From positions 3,472,001 to 3,536,000 of the forward strand of contig NZ_AP022603.1 in assembly GCF_010726955.1 (NCBI RefSeq): 64,000 bases of DNA. Reading direction: 5' to 3'. This DNA comes from Mycolicibacterium fallax. GTDB taxonomy: Bacteria > Actinomycetota > Actinomycetes > Mycobacteriales > Mycobacteriaceae. Of this stretch, positions 8,470 to 17,329 are shown piece after piece; position 1 is the first letter of the stretch; each line of letters starts with the position of its first letter. Position numbers and translations under genes: made by a program. The notes beneath the pieces are model-generated. The model ran no database searches, was not told the origin of the DNA, and saw only the letters and a list, made by a program, of their open reading frames with translations.

Positions 8470-8517
8470 GAGTGGGGCCAAAACTAGCCGTCCCAGCGGG
8501 GCCACTTCAGGTTGACA
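8470..8517. repeat. Right-end transposase-binding repeats of the IS21 element
   Basis: Two inverted-orientation copies of the end motif are present: GAGTGGGGCCAAAACTAGCC and GGGGCCACTTCAGGTTGACA. The outer copy matches the left terminus (CCTGAAGTGGCCCC against CCTGATTTGGCCCC). Two copies are seen here against three at the left end. Confidence 0.6.
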
Positions 8518-8571
8518 TTGCCAGTGGTGGCCGTTATCGCCGAAGTCTCCGTACTGATGACCTCTGATTAA

Positions 8572-8996
8572 TGGGCCAGGGCCGCTGTCGATCTGGCTGT
8601 TGGCGTCGGCGCGTCGGAGATCGCCGTGGAGGGTTTCGCGGCACACGAGATGTATCAGCGGGTCGTCAAAGACGCGATTCGCCGGACTCAGACGCCGCAC
8701 CCGATCCGCGTCACCACCTGGACTCCCAAGGGCAGCGGGCGCGGCGGCGATGCGATGGCCCGGTCGGCGGCGCTGCTTCAGGGCTTGGAGACCGGCACCA
8801 CCCGCATCGCCGGGCACCTGCCCGACCTCGAACAAGCGGCGGTCACCTGGCAAGCCGGACAACACCAGCCCGACGACCTCGCAGCACTCTCGTGGCCCAC
8901 GACGTGCTGGTGGGTGCACTCGACACCGAGCGGCGGATGCGCGATAGCCCGATCACGGAAATTCCCGAGTACCTGCGCCGCCGCGTTCCTGGATAG
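8572..8996 (+). pseudogene. Phage terminase large-subunit fragment
   Basis: The visible protein segments (EMYQRVVKDAIRRTQ, RSAALLQGLETGTTRIAGHL, AAVTWQAGQHQPDDLAAL) resemble the C-terminal nuclease region of a TerL packaging motor, where a late Pro-Asp-Asp-Leu-Ala-Ala motif is typical. The N-terminal ATPase domain is missing: an in-frame stop lies at 8569, just right of the IS21 end. Near 8888 the homologous frame shifts and continues as LVAHDVLVGALDTERRM to a stop at 8996. This is a doubly damaged prophage remnant. Confidence 0.6.
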
Positions 8997-9009
8997 CGGG
9001 CCGGGCCTG

Positions 9010-10413
9010 CTATGTCTGCTGATCACTCGCCTCATGCTGGTCGGCGAAGGCCAGGACTCTCGGATCCAGCTGGGAGAACGACGGCGTGCGAAAACGTCTG
9101 GTGAAGCCTGGCCCGGTCTGAAGTGCGTAGAGTCCGCGCCGTCCGTTGAATCGCTTGATCAGAGTGCGCACTGTCGCAGCGTCTTCGGCCACCTCGGCGG
9201 CGGGGTACATGATCGCGTCGATTTCATCCTGCAGCGGACCAAACGCGGGCTGCAGGTCTTTGATCATGTCCAGCACGCTTGGGTCTTCGGTCATAGCCTC
9301 TAGCTCAGTTCGCTTGTAGGCCTTCTTCATAACCCCGGATGACTTCGACATCCAGTAGCGGCTCATGCCGAGTTCGATGGTCGCGTCGCCGTGCAGCCTG
9401 GCAGTCATCGAGACAGTGAACGCGTCCATATTCACGTGCAACATCACATGGCGAAGTTCGATGAGCCAGCGGTAGGCGAAACAGTTGGAGTAAATGTCAT
9501 TGAACAGCTTCTTGACCGCGAGGTGCTCATCTGACCCGTCATCAAACTTGTGCTTGACCTGGTAGAGCGTCTGATCCTGATGGCTGTGCACGGCGCTCGT
9601 AAATGCGATCAGCGCCGACCGGATGCGCCGGATTCGCTTGTGCGGCTCCTCCATGTTCGAAAGTGAGAACGTCTGGTCTTGGATCTCGCGGAGCACGCTG
9701 CAAACCACGTCGACGAACGAGTCGCTCATGTCGGAGACGTAGCTGAATAGATCCTGGTCGAGCTGGCGCTTGAGCCGGTCGTAGGCCTCCGCGTATCGCT
9801 TGTGCTCGTCCTCGGTGAACTCGCATACCTGCGTGAAGATGATGTCCGCCTCAACTGCTGGGTCCTGGTATCCAAGGATCGCTCCGAACGGGTGGGCGAT
9901 CGCGTACTCGTCGTCCGCCTCGGCTTCCGCGACGCGGTTGGCCGCAGCGTCCTGGGCTTGCTTGAACGTCGCTTTGACAGCCTCGACACGGCTGGCGATG
10001 ACCTCGTCGGTCGGCGTCCCGGTGTCAAGCCATGTCTGCGCGTCATTCCGCACGCCCTCCAATGCCCCAACTAGGGATGCTTCTGCGGCTGCACGGCTGA
10101 CCCGTTCATCCAGCGCCGCTGCCATCGTCACTTGTGCAAAGGTGCGCACCACCTCAAGCACTACGAGTGACGCTGCGGAGTCGGGCACGGGAGGCCGCTC
10201 GACCAGCGCGCTCTGCCATAGATCGCCTGCCGCTTCGCAGAAGTCGATGGCCTTTTCACCGGGCAGAGCCGGGAGGTCGACGATGTTGTGTTTTGTCAAT
10301 AGGTTTCCGGCCGTTTGAGCGCTAATTTTCCGGCCATGTTGTTGGGATTTCCGGCCATGTGAGCGCTGCGGTTGGGCGATGGGCTGGGTCATGGTCGGAT
10401 TGTGTTGCGGCAC
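9010..10413 (-). CDS. HEPN-like protein of unknown function, 5' end replaced by an insertion sequence
   Basis: The frame encodes 467 residues, but about the first 42 lie within the neighbouring insertion sequence. The native part begins near residue 43 (NIVDLPALPG), so the original N-terminus is lost. The body is helical and acidic. Residues 314-326 (YRWLIELRHVMLH) contain R321-x4-H326, the RX4-6H signature of HEPN ribonucleases, in a context like the LRNY-x2-H segments of some uncharacterised HEPN-type proteins. No second domain is recognised. It sits between a terminase fragment and IS elements, where antiviral genes are common, but a defence role is inference. It may be non-functional. Confidence 0.5.
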   Translation of the reverse strand: MPQHNPTMTQPIAQPQRSHGRKSQQHGRKISAQTAGNLLTKHNIVDLPALPGEKAIDFCEAAGDLWQSALVERPPVPDSAASLVVLEVVRTFAQVTMAAALDERVSRAAAEASLVGALEGVRNDAQTWLDTGTPTDEVIASRVEAVKATFKQAQDAAANRVAEAEADDEYAIAHPFGAILGYQDPAVEADIIFTQVCEFTEDEHKRYAEAYDRLKRQLDQDLFSYVSDMSDSFVDVVCSVLREIQDQTFSLSNMEEPHKRIRRIRSALIAFTSAVHSHQDQTLYQVKHKFDDGSDEHLAVKKLFNDIYSNCFAYRWLIELRHVMLHVNMDAFTVSMTARLHGDATIELGMSRYWMSKSSGVMKKAYKRTELEAMTEDPSVLDMIKDLQPAFGPLQDEIDAIMYPAAEVAEDAATVRTLIKRFNGRRGLYALQTGPGFTRRFRTPSFSQLDPRVLAFADQHEASDQQT

Positions 10414-10514
10414 TGTGGATTTGTGGTCGGAGGGGGTGGGTCAGAAGGGTGGCTGGTGGGGGTTCGGTGTCGGTGGGGGCTGGTGGCGGGGCTCCAATCG
10501 TCGAAGTTGTCGGG

Positions 10515-10643
10515 CTAGGGCGCGGGGCGGCCGGTGCCGTCGTAGAAGTCGGATTCGCCGTCGCCGGTGAGCATCGCGGTGTTGAGGCGGTCTCGTTCGG
10601 TGGCGTCGGGGACGCCGAGGTGGGCGTAGGGGTGTTCGGTCAT
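10515..10643 (-). CDS. Tiny hypothetical protein downstream of istB
   Basis: From the ATG at 10643 the frame gives about 42 residues (MTEHPYAHLGVPDATERDRL and on). Its acidic, non-repetitive composition differs from the arginine-rich translation of the region upstream in the same frame, which suggests a genuine small gene. It is inside the second IS21 element after istB, in the position where accessory genes of such elements occur. No function is recognised. Confidence 0.35.
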   Translation of the reverse strand: MTEHPYAHLGVPDATERDRLNTAMLTGDGESDFYDGTGRPAP

Positions 10644-10675
10644 CGCTGTTGGTTTTCCTGGTCCGGTGGGTGGGG

Positions 10676-11406
10676 TCATTTCATGAGGGCGTGGCTGACG
10701 CGGTAGGAGTCGCCGCGGAAGCGTAGGAGCCGTCCGTGGTGCACGAGGCGGTCGATGATCGCCGCGGCCATGTTGTCGTCTCCGAACACCGTTCCCCACT
10801 TCGAGAATTCAAGGTTGGTGGTGATGATGAGGCTGCGTTTTTCGTAGGCCTCGGAGATGACCTGGAACAGCAGCCGCGCTCCTTCGGGGTCGATCGGTAG
10901 GTAGCCGAGTTCGTCGAGGACCAGCAGCGGGATTTTGGCGAGGGTGGCCAGCTCCCGGTCGAGGCGGCCGGTGTCTTTGGCGCGGCGCAGCGTCATCACC
11001 AGGCTGGAGGTGGTGAAGTAGCGGGCCGGGATGCCGCGCTGGCAGGCTTCGGCGGCCAAGGCGGTGGCCAGATGCGTTTTGCCGGTCCCGACATCGCCGA
11101 AGAGGATCAGGTCTTGGGCGTGGTCGAGGAATTCCAGGTCGGCGAGCTGCTGGCGTCCGTAGCCGTCGGGGAACCCGACGGCGGTCCAGTCGTAGCCGTC
11201 GAGGGATTTGGCTGCGGGCAGCCGGGCGGCGGTCAGCAGCCGGGCCCGCCGGGAACGGGCCCGGGAGTCGTTCTCCGCGGTCAGCATCCCGTGGAGATAC
11301 TCACGCTGGCGCGGGTGGCCTTGGTCGCCCATTCCTGCAGCACCGCCACGGTCAGATACGCCTGCCGGCCCGCGGCGACGACATCGGCGACGCTGACCGC
11401 GCTCAC
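10676..11406 (-). pseudogene. istB: IstB of the second IS21 element, one frameshift
   Basis: The GTG at 11406 overlaps the istA stop (GTGA) and begins a normal IstB N-terminus (SVADVVAAGRQAYLTVAVLQ). Near 11310-11318 the frame breaks, and the rest continues in another frame (PRQREYLHGMLTAENDS). The later part has Walker A (FGDVGTGKTHLA) and Walker B (LLVLDELGYLPID) intact. A 218-residue product starting at 11332 could still be made but would lack part of the N-terminal helical domain. A sequencing error is an alternative, but istA beside it is also broken. Confidence 0.75.
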
Positions 11407-12904
11407 GCCGACACCTGCCCGGCGTCAGCGGCGGCCATCGCGGTTTGGTCCAGTGCTGTGGCCTCGGCGATGGCGAGGGTGTCGTAGACGCTCAGGTCCA
11501 CGGCCGAGGCCAGGGGTTCGGCGCCGGCGGCGATGCGCCGGGCCAGCATGCCGACCGCGGCTGGTTCCGCGGCGCCGGTGGCGATGACGGTCTCCGCGGC
11601 GATGATGGTGTTGCCGAAGCCCGCTGGGCCGGCCGCCGCGTGGATCGCGGCGAGCATGTCACGGCGCTCCCGGACGGCGGCGGCGTCGAGCCAGTCCCGC
11701 ACCGGGTCGCTGACCAGGGCGCGGACCGGGGAGTTGCCCCAGGTGCCGGGCTTGGCCGCCAGCAGCGGCAACAGTGCCACCGGGTCGAACACCGTCTCGG
11801 TGGTGTTGGTGTAGGCCCGCGGCAATGAGATCACCGGGTGGCCGTGGGCATCGAGGAACTCGATGCGGTCAAAACACTCCGACGGTGACCGTCTGGGCGG
11901 CCATCGCCGGCCCGGCGCAGTAGGAACGGCCCTCGACGAGCAGACTGCCGGTCTTGTCGGTGCGCCGCGCCACATAGCGCACCGGGTCGAACCCGACACC
12001 GGGCAGCGCCAGCAGCGCGGCCCGGTCGGCGTCAAACAGTTCACTGATCGGGGTCTGCTTGCGGTAATGCCCCGTGGCGGCGAGCTCCTCGCAGCGGGCC
12101 AGCAGCATCGCGTTGAGCCCGGACAAGCTCTCGGCCCGGGTTCGGGGACCATCAGGTTGCGGCGCAAGAACCCCACCGCGTTCTCCACACTGCCCTTCTC
12201 ATGCCCGGAATACGGGTTGCAGTACCGCGCCGCACACCGATAGTGCGCGCGGAACGCCAAACAGCGTCGATTCGACGACCTTCTCCCCGCGACGGCGCCC
12301 CGCCCCGGCGGCGTTGTCGAAAATCAGCTCCCGCGCCGCGCCGCCGATGTGCTCGAAGATCACCCGCAGGCCATGGCACACGCTCTCAGCAGTTTCCCCC
12401 GGATAGGCCTGGACATAGCGCATGTTGGAGTGCGGGAAGGTGACCACCAGCACGTGCAGCACCTGCATCACCCCGGCGATCACCGCTTGGGCCTGCCCGA
12501 AGTCGACCTGCCCGACCCCCGGCGGCCACACCAACTCGGAGAACCCTGCCGCGCGCGGCGCGCGGCCCGGTAGGCCTTCACATAGCGCTGCACCGCCGAA
12601 TACGACCCCCCATACCCGTGTTCGGCGACCAGCCGGTCACAGACCCGCTGGGCAGTGTGGCGCTGCTTGCGGGCCGACCCTCATCCTCGGCCAGCCACTC
12701 ATCGATCACCGACGTGAACCCGGTCAGCACCGAAGCACCCGGACGCCGATGAATCACCGGCGGCTTCGGTGAGAAATCCTGCACGGCAATGTATTTCGCG
12801 ACCGAGTCGCGGGAGATCCCCAGATCCTTGGCGATCTGGCGGGCCGAAACACCGGCAGCGTCGAGCTTCCGGATCTGTTCTTGCATCGTCATAGCTATCG
12901 TCAT
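11403..12904 (-). pseudogene. istA: IstA of the second IS21 element, multiple frameshifts
   Basis: The start (MTIAMTMQEQIRKLDAAGVS) leads into a helix-turn-helix (SARQIAKDLGISRDSVAKYI) but the frame is lost after EWLAEDEG near 12680. Homology resumes in other frames: VVTFPHSNMRYVQAYPGETA with a catalytic LIFDNAAGAG (about 12300-12534), then YSGHEKGSVENAVGFLRRN (about 12160-12210), then LFDADRAALLALPGVGFDPV (about 11990-12050), and a C-terminal part to 11403. At least four disruptions make it inactive. Confidence 0.8.
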
Positions 12905-13079
12905 CTGCTTTCCGGTTCTCCCCTTCCACGAGCCGCTGCACAACCGCAGCAGCACCGCGAGAGAACCTACGAAGGGACACACCACCGCAGCACCGACTGG
13001 CCGGATTCTTACCGCTGAAATGGCAGGAAACCAGCCGCGCAGCTGGCAGGAAAACCCCGCCGAAACGGACTACCTATAG

Positions 13080-13655
13080 ACGATCACAGACACCCGGGCC
13101 GCGGTGTTGCTCGTCGCGCCCCGCGGCACCCGTGCCGTGCTCGATGCCGCCCGTCGGCTCGCGGGCGCCGGGGCGGCCGGCCCGGCCCGGCGGCCGGCGG
13201 TTGTCGTCGTTGCGGACCCGGCGGTGGCTGCCGGGGCGGCGGGTGGGCCCGGCCTGCTGGAGGTGGCTGCCGGCCGCTGCACCCTCGCCGAGGCGATGGT
13301 GCCCGACCCGGTGGGTGGATTCGATTGGCTGCCCCTTGGCGGTTCGGACGAGTCGGCCGCCCGCCCTCGGCCCCGGCGCGCTGCGCTGAGCGCGGTGCTC
13401 GAACGATTGGCGGCCACCCGGGACGTGCTCGTCGCGGCACCGGCGGTGCTCGAATCCGTCGAGGCGCTGGATCTGAGCGGCCCGGGCCGGGTATCGGTGT
13501 TGGTGGCCGAGGCGCCGGGAACCTCGAATCAAGAGGTGCGAGAGGCCGAGCGGCTGTTGAGGATGGCGGCCGGCGAGTATCTCGGCCGGATCGTCATGGC
13601 GACCAAGGGTTCGGCGATGAACGTGGCGGCACGCGGGCCGTGGTCACGACGGTGA
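13080..13655 (+). pseudogene. 5'-truncated polysaccharide co-polymerase-like gene
   Basis: The frame opens right at the border of the decayed IS element (stop at 13077) and encodes 191 residues that start inside a domain (TRAAVLLVAPRGTRAVLD). Motifs (PAVLESVEALDLSGPGRVSV, then AERLLRMAAGEYLGRIVMAT) resemble the C-terminal nucleotide-binding-like half of the Wzz/BY-kinase-like protein encoded next. The N-terminal membrane part is absent. It ends 19 bases before the next gene. A GTG at 13104 could permit expression of the fragment, but I read it as a remnant of a two-gene co-polymerase set. Confidence 0.55.
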
Positions 13656-13674
13656 TTCGAGCATTCGGAGGACC

Positions 13675-14940
13675 ATGGAACTTTTGAAGCGCGAGCGGAT
13701 CGCACTGCGTCGGCGGTGGTGGGTTGTTGCGGCCTGCCTGCTGGTCGCGCTGGTCGGGGTGAGTGGGTACAACGCCACCGTCGACCAGAAATATCTGGCC
13801 TCGGTCGAACTCTTTCTGCGGGCACCCGATGTCAAGACCTCGGCCAGCGCCTATCAAGGCGATCTGTTCTCCCGGCAGCGGGTGCTGACCTACGCGAAGA
13901 TGTTCCAGAGCGATGATCTCGCTCAGCGGGTCATCGACCGGCTGCAACTGTCGCAGACTCCGCAGCAGCTGGTCAGCCAGGTGTCGGCGTCGTCGGTCAA
14001 AGACACCGTCCTGATGATGATTTCGGTGGCCGATTCCAGTCCGGAGCGGGCGATGAACATCGCCAACGCCTACGGCGATGTGCTGGCGTCCTACGTGGCG
14101 AAGATTGAGTTCGTCGACAACAACCCCGACTTCCCGCCACTGGTCCAGGTGGTGACCCGGGCGAACCCCGCCAGCACGGTCCCGGCCGGACTGCCGTTGT
14201 GGCAGGTCGGAACGCTCGCGGCCCTGGGTGCCCTGGTCGTCGCGCTGGCGCTGATCCACCTGCTCGAGCAGTTCGACACCAGGGTCCGCTCACGCGGCGC
14301 GGTGCAGGCGATCGCCGGATCCCCAGTGGTCGCGGAGTTTGCCCGCAACAAGGCGTTGGCGCGAAACGCCGATCCGGACCGGGTTTTCGATTCCGACGAG
14401 GGGCTGCGGCAGGCGGGCCTGCGGCTGAGCGTCAACGTCGAATCGGCCCTGCGGGGCCTGGCCGACCTGAGCAAACCGCCGGTGCTGGCGGTGGTCGCAC
14501 CCGGCCGTGGTGATGGTGCGAGCGTGGTTTCCCGGACCCTTGGCCGCGCGTTCGCCGAACGCGGACGATCCGTGGTCGAACTGTGGGTCGGCCCGGACGG
14601 GCAAGAGCCGACGCCGCGGCTCGCCGAAGTGGGGTCCGTCGCGGTCATGCCGGTCAGTCCGGTGGCGCTGCTCACCGCGGAATCGTTCGACTTTCGCCTC
14701 GATGCGGCCAAAGATGGGGCCGACATCGTCATCGGGGACTGCCCGGCGTTTTCCGAATGCGTCGAGGCCCAGGTGCTGATCGGGGCCGCCGACGCCGTCG
14801 TGCTCGTGGTCGCCGCCGGCGGGACCAAGCGCGCGTTGACGGAGATCGTCGCCGGGACCCGCCTCAGTGGTACGCCGGTTCTCGGAGTGGTGGTCAACTT
14901 CGTCCGAGGGTCCAGCACCGTGGACGGCCGCTATCTGTAG
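13675..14940 (+). CDS. Wzz-type polysaccharide chain-length/co-polymerase protein with BY-kinase-like domain
   Basis: The 421-residue product has an N-terminal membrane helix (WWVVAACLLVALVGVSGY, about 15-32), an extracytoplasmic Wzz-like region and a second helix (VGTLAALGALVVALALIHLL, about 179-198). A cytoplasmic domain related to CpsD-type tyrosine kinases follows (about 230-415). Its Walker A-like loop is degenerate (APGRGDGASVV rather than GxxxxGKS/T) and no C-terminal tyrosine cluster is present, so kinase activity is doubtful. Such proteins control chain length or export of surface polysaccharide. The partner upstream is broken and a glycan hydrolase follows. Confidence 0.7.
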   Translation: MELLKRERIALRRRWWVVAACLLVALVGVSGYNATVDQKYLASVELFLRAPDVKTSASAYQGDLFSRQRVLTYAKMFQSDDLAQRVIDRLQLSQTPQQLVSQVSASSVKDTVLMMISVADSSPERAMNIANAYGDVLASYVAKIEFVDNNPDFPPLVQVVTRANPASTVPAGLPLWQVGTLAALGALVVALALIHLLEQFDTRVRSRGAVQAIAGSPVVAEFARNKALARNADPDRVFDSDEGLRQAGLRLSVNVESALRGLADLSKPPVLAVVAPGRGDGASVVSRTLGRAFAERGRSVVELWVGPDGQEPTPRLAEVGSVAVMPVSPVALLTAESFDFRLDAAKDGADIVIGDCPAFSECVEAQVLIGAADAVVLVVAAGGTKRALTEIVAGTRLSGTPVLGVVVNFVRGSSTVDGRYL

Positions 14941-14974
14941 GGCGCCCAAGGGTAGAACCGCCGCGGTACGGGCG

Positions 14975-16447
14975 TTGGCGGTACGGCTGACCGCGGTCCT
15001 CGCCCTGGTGTTGGCGTCCGCGCCCGTCGGTGTCCTGGGGTCTCCCCGGCTGCGGCCGGAGCCGGTGCCGGCCGTCGAGCATCCCGTCACCGGTTACCTG
15101 CCGTTTGATCTTCCCACCGGACCGACCCCGCGCAAGGTATTCGCGCATTACATGCCGAATTTTCCCATCTCGATCGACAACCAGGACGGGGCCGCGGACT
15201 ATTACCAGCGCGAGTACCTCACCCCGGAAGGGGAAGGCGGCATCCACGCCGGCTACGGCGGGCTGCTGCGGGACCGACCGGTACCGCGTCCGCGCATCGA
15301 CCATTCGGGCTGGCAGTTGGCTGACATTGCCACCGAGATGGCTCAGGCGAAGTCGGTGGGCATAGATGGATTCGCCGTCGACGTCATCCTGGCGCGATCG
15401 CAGTCCGACACCGTTGACAACCTCCTGACGGCCGCCGCAGGAAGCGGCGGTTTCGACATCCTCGTCACCGCCGACATGGCCGGGCCGCTGCTCGGCCTTT
15501 CCTTCGATGAGTTCGTGGCGGACATCGCGGCCTACCTGATATCGCCGGCGGCGTATCGGCTTCCCGATGGCCGGCCGGTACTCGGTGCCTTCGCCGCGGA
15601 ACGTCGCCCGCCGGACTGGTGGGCTGCCGCGCTGCGCGCCCTGAACGCGAAGCTTCGCACCAGGGTTGCCTTCGTCCCGGTCTTTGTCGACGTATCGGAC
15701 AACATCGGTCAATACGATGCGATCTCCTACGGATTCTCGGCCTGGGGCGGCCGGAATCCGCTCGGCATGACCCTGTCGGATCGTGCCCGTGGGTCTCCGG
15801 GTGATCTGATCGATCAAGCGCATTCTCGCGGAAAGATCTGGATGCAGCCGATCCCCTATCAGGACAGCAGGCCCCGGAGCGGCACCTTCGAGGAGTCCTG
15901 GAACGGGACGACCAATCGAATGGCGTGGCAGCTTGCGATTGAGAAGCGGGCCGAATGGGTTCAACTGATCACCTGGAACGACTACGCCGAGTCGACGGCG
16001 ATGGCGCCGTCGGTGGCGCACGGCTGGCGAATACTCGACGTCAACGCCTACGACATCGCCAGATTCAAATGGGGCCGGCCACCCCGGATCACCCGCGATG
16101 CGCTCTTCGCCTCCTACCGCAGCCAACCGGCCGCGGCCCGTCCGGTGTATCCGGAAACGCTGTTGATGCACCCGGTTCCGGACAGCACCGCGCCGCGGGA
16201 TGCCATCGAGGTGGTGAGTTTCGCCACCGCCCCCGGCAGAATCGACATCGTCGGCGGTGATCAACGGGTGGTCTGCCAGGCCGGCGCCGGCCGTGGCATC
16301 TGCCTGGCACCGTTGCGCCCCGGTGTCTTTCGGGCAACCCTGACGCGCGGCGGCGTCGTGGTGGCCGCCGCGCGGTCCGAGATCCCGGTGACCGAACGGC
16401 CATTCGTTCAGGACCTGCAGTACCGGCTGGTGGGCGGGTTGCGGTAG
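14975..16447 (+). CDS. Secreted GH71-type glycoside hydrolase (alpha-1,3-glucanase-like)
   Basis: The frame is open from 14867, but translation from the TTG at 14975 gives a proper signal peptide (MAVRLTAVLALVLASAPVG) and no overlap with the previous gene. Neither start has a strong ribosome site. The mature protein has motifs of bacterial GH71-like proteins: KVFAHYMPNFPISIDN, EGEGGIHAGYGGLLRDRP and WVQLITWNDYAESTAMAPS. GH71 enzymes hydrolyse alpha-1,3-glucan. A C-terminal beta-rich part follows residue 400. Linkage to a Wzz-like gene suggests trimming or release of an extracellular glucan; that is inference. Confidence 0.7.
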   Translation: MAVRLTAVLALVLASAPVGVLGSPRLRPEPVPAVEHPVTGYLPFDLPTGPTPRKVFAHYMPNFPISIDNQDGAADYYQREYLTPEGEGGIHAGYGGLLRDRPVPRPRIDHSGWQLADIATEMAQAKSVGIDGFAVDVILARSQSDTVDNLLTAAAGSGGFDILVTADMAGPLLGLSFDEFVADIAAYLISPAAYRLPDGRPVLGAFAAERRPPDWWAAALRALNAKLRTRVAFVPVFVDVSDNIGQYDAISYGFSAWGGRNPLGMTLSDRARGSPGDLIDQAHSRGKIWMQPIPYQDSRPRSGTFEESWNGTTNRMAWQLAIEKRAEWVQLITWNDYAESTAMAPSVAHGWRILDVNAYDIARFKWGRPPRITRDALFASYRSQPAAARPVYPETLLMHPVPDSTAPRDAIEVVSFATAPGRIDIVGGDQRVVCQAGAGRGICLAPLRPGVFRATLTRGGVVVAAARSEIPVTERPFVQDLQYRLVGGLR

Positions 16448-16463
16448 CCGGTGCGAGTCGTGG

Positions 16464-17324
16464 TCAGCGGGCGCTGAACTCCACCCCGGCCAGTGCCACC
16501 GCGTTGTCCCGGGCCGGCACGGTCAGGGTGCCCAGGTAGCCGGCGTCGGTCTGCCAGGCCGCCAGGTGCAGGGTCTCGCCGGGGAACACCACCCCGGCCA
16601 TCCGGGCGCTGTAGGAGCCGACCGCGGCGGCGTCGCCGTCGAGCAGCGCATCGGTGAGCGCCTTGGCGGTCATCCCGTAGGTGCACAGCCCGTGCAGGAT
16701 CGGCCGGTCGAAGCCGGCCGCTGCGGCGAAGCCGGGATCGGAATGCAGCGGGTTGCGGTCACCGCACAGCCGGTAGAGCAGCGCCTGCTGCCCCAGGGTG
16801 GGGATGTCCAGCTCCAGATCCGGCGCCCGGTCCGGGGTTTCGGCGGAGGTCGACGGGCCGCGGTCGCCGCCGAAGCCGCCCTCGCCGCGGGCGAAGATGG
16901 ACCGCTTCTGGGTCCACAGCAGGGCGCCGGCCGGATCGGTGACGGTGGTCTCCGACCAGATCACCGCGGCCTTGCCCTTGTCCCAGATCTCGGTGAAGCG
17001 GGTGACGGCCACCCCGGTGCCGGTGGCCGGGATCGGGCCCGGCGCGGAGATGCCCTCGCTGGCGTGCAGCACCCGGCTCAGCTCGATGTCGATGCCGGGG
17101 AACTTCACCTCCGGCGGGGTGGTCAGGTGGAAGCTCTGCGCGACGTTGCCGAAGGTGGGCAGCACCTGCGGGGTGCCGTCGAGCAGGTAGCGCAGCTCGC
17201 GCGGATCCATCGGGTCCGCGCCGGCGCCGAGGCCGAGGTGATAGAGCTGAATGTCGCTGCTGGTCCAAGAGAATTCGACCGGCTCAAGCTCGGCGCCGAT
17301 GGCGATGTCGAGATCGATGGGCAT
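16464..17324 (-). CDS. hsd4B: MaoC-like 2-enoyl-CoA hydratase, Rv3538 (Hsd4B-type) homolog
   Basis: The 286-residue product has the double hot-dog layout. The N-terminal half lacks the catalytic motif. The C-terminal half carries the hydratase-2 motif (YRLCGDRNPLHSDPGFA) with the Asp/His pair, then FDRPILHGLCTYG. The length equals my recollection of Rv3538. In mycobacteria this enzyme is assigned to hydration of enoyl-CoA intermediates in steroid side-chain beta-oxidation. It starts 5 bases after the kstD stop, in one operon with it, and would be controlled by the KstR site upstream of kstD. Confidence 0.88.
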   Translation of the reverse strand: MPIDLDIAIGAELEPVEFSWTSSDIQLYHLGLGAGADPMDPRELRYLLDGTPQVLPTFGNVAQSFHLTTPPEVKFPGIDIELSRVLHASEGISAPGPIPATGTGVAVTRFTEIWDKGKAAVIWSETTVTDPAGALLWTQKRSIFARGEGGFGGDRGPSTSAETPDRAPDLELDIPTLGQQALLYRLCGDRNPLHSDPGFAAAAGFDRPILHGLCTYGMTAKALTDALLDGDAAAVGSYSARMAGVVFPGETLHLAAWQTDAGYLGTLTVPARDNAVALAGVEFSAR

Positions 17325-17329
17325 AGCGG

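Larger units (their letters stand above)
4886..8517. mobile_element. IS21-family insertion sequence with two passenger genes
   Basis: The element runs from TGTGACAGCCTGATTTGGCC at the left to the inverted related end at the right, whose reverse complement is TGTCAACCTGAAGTGGCCCC. It therefore shows the TG...CA termini usual for IS21. Inside are istA, istB and two further genes before the right end, giving about 3.6 kb, longer than the usual 2-2.5 kb. Related copies of the end sequence recur inside each end, as is normal for this family. I could not find a clear target-site duplication in the flanks. All four frames look intact, so this is probably a recent and possibly active insertion. Confidence 0.8.
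10289..13088. mobile_element. Second IS21-family element, decayed
   Basis: Both ends can be matched: TGTTTTGTCAATAGGTTTCC at the left and, reverse complemented, TGTGATCGTCTATAGGTAGT at the right. They share TGT...GTCnATAGGT and give TG...CA termini. Inner repeats TTTCCGGCC (left, three copies) and TTTCCTGCC (right, two copies) follow. The genes run right to left: istA with several frameshifts, then istB with one. The element is unlike the first IS21 copy in sequence. The two flanks are unrelated truncated genes, and no target duplication is visible. Confidence 0.7.

Noticed and set aside
10289..10413. IS-derived first 42 residues of the HEPN-like protein as native sequence
   Set aside because: The region contains the inverted terminal repeats of the second IS21 element, so the extension is fortuitous.
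4673..13088. Direct repeat of the tRNA-Ser 3' end as an att site
   Set aside because: I looked for copies of the T-arm and acceptor sequence in the accessory region and saw none by eye. A computed search could still find a diverged or distant copy.
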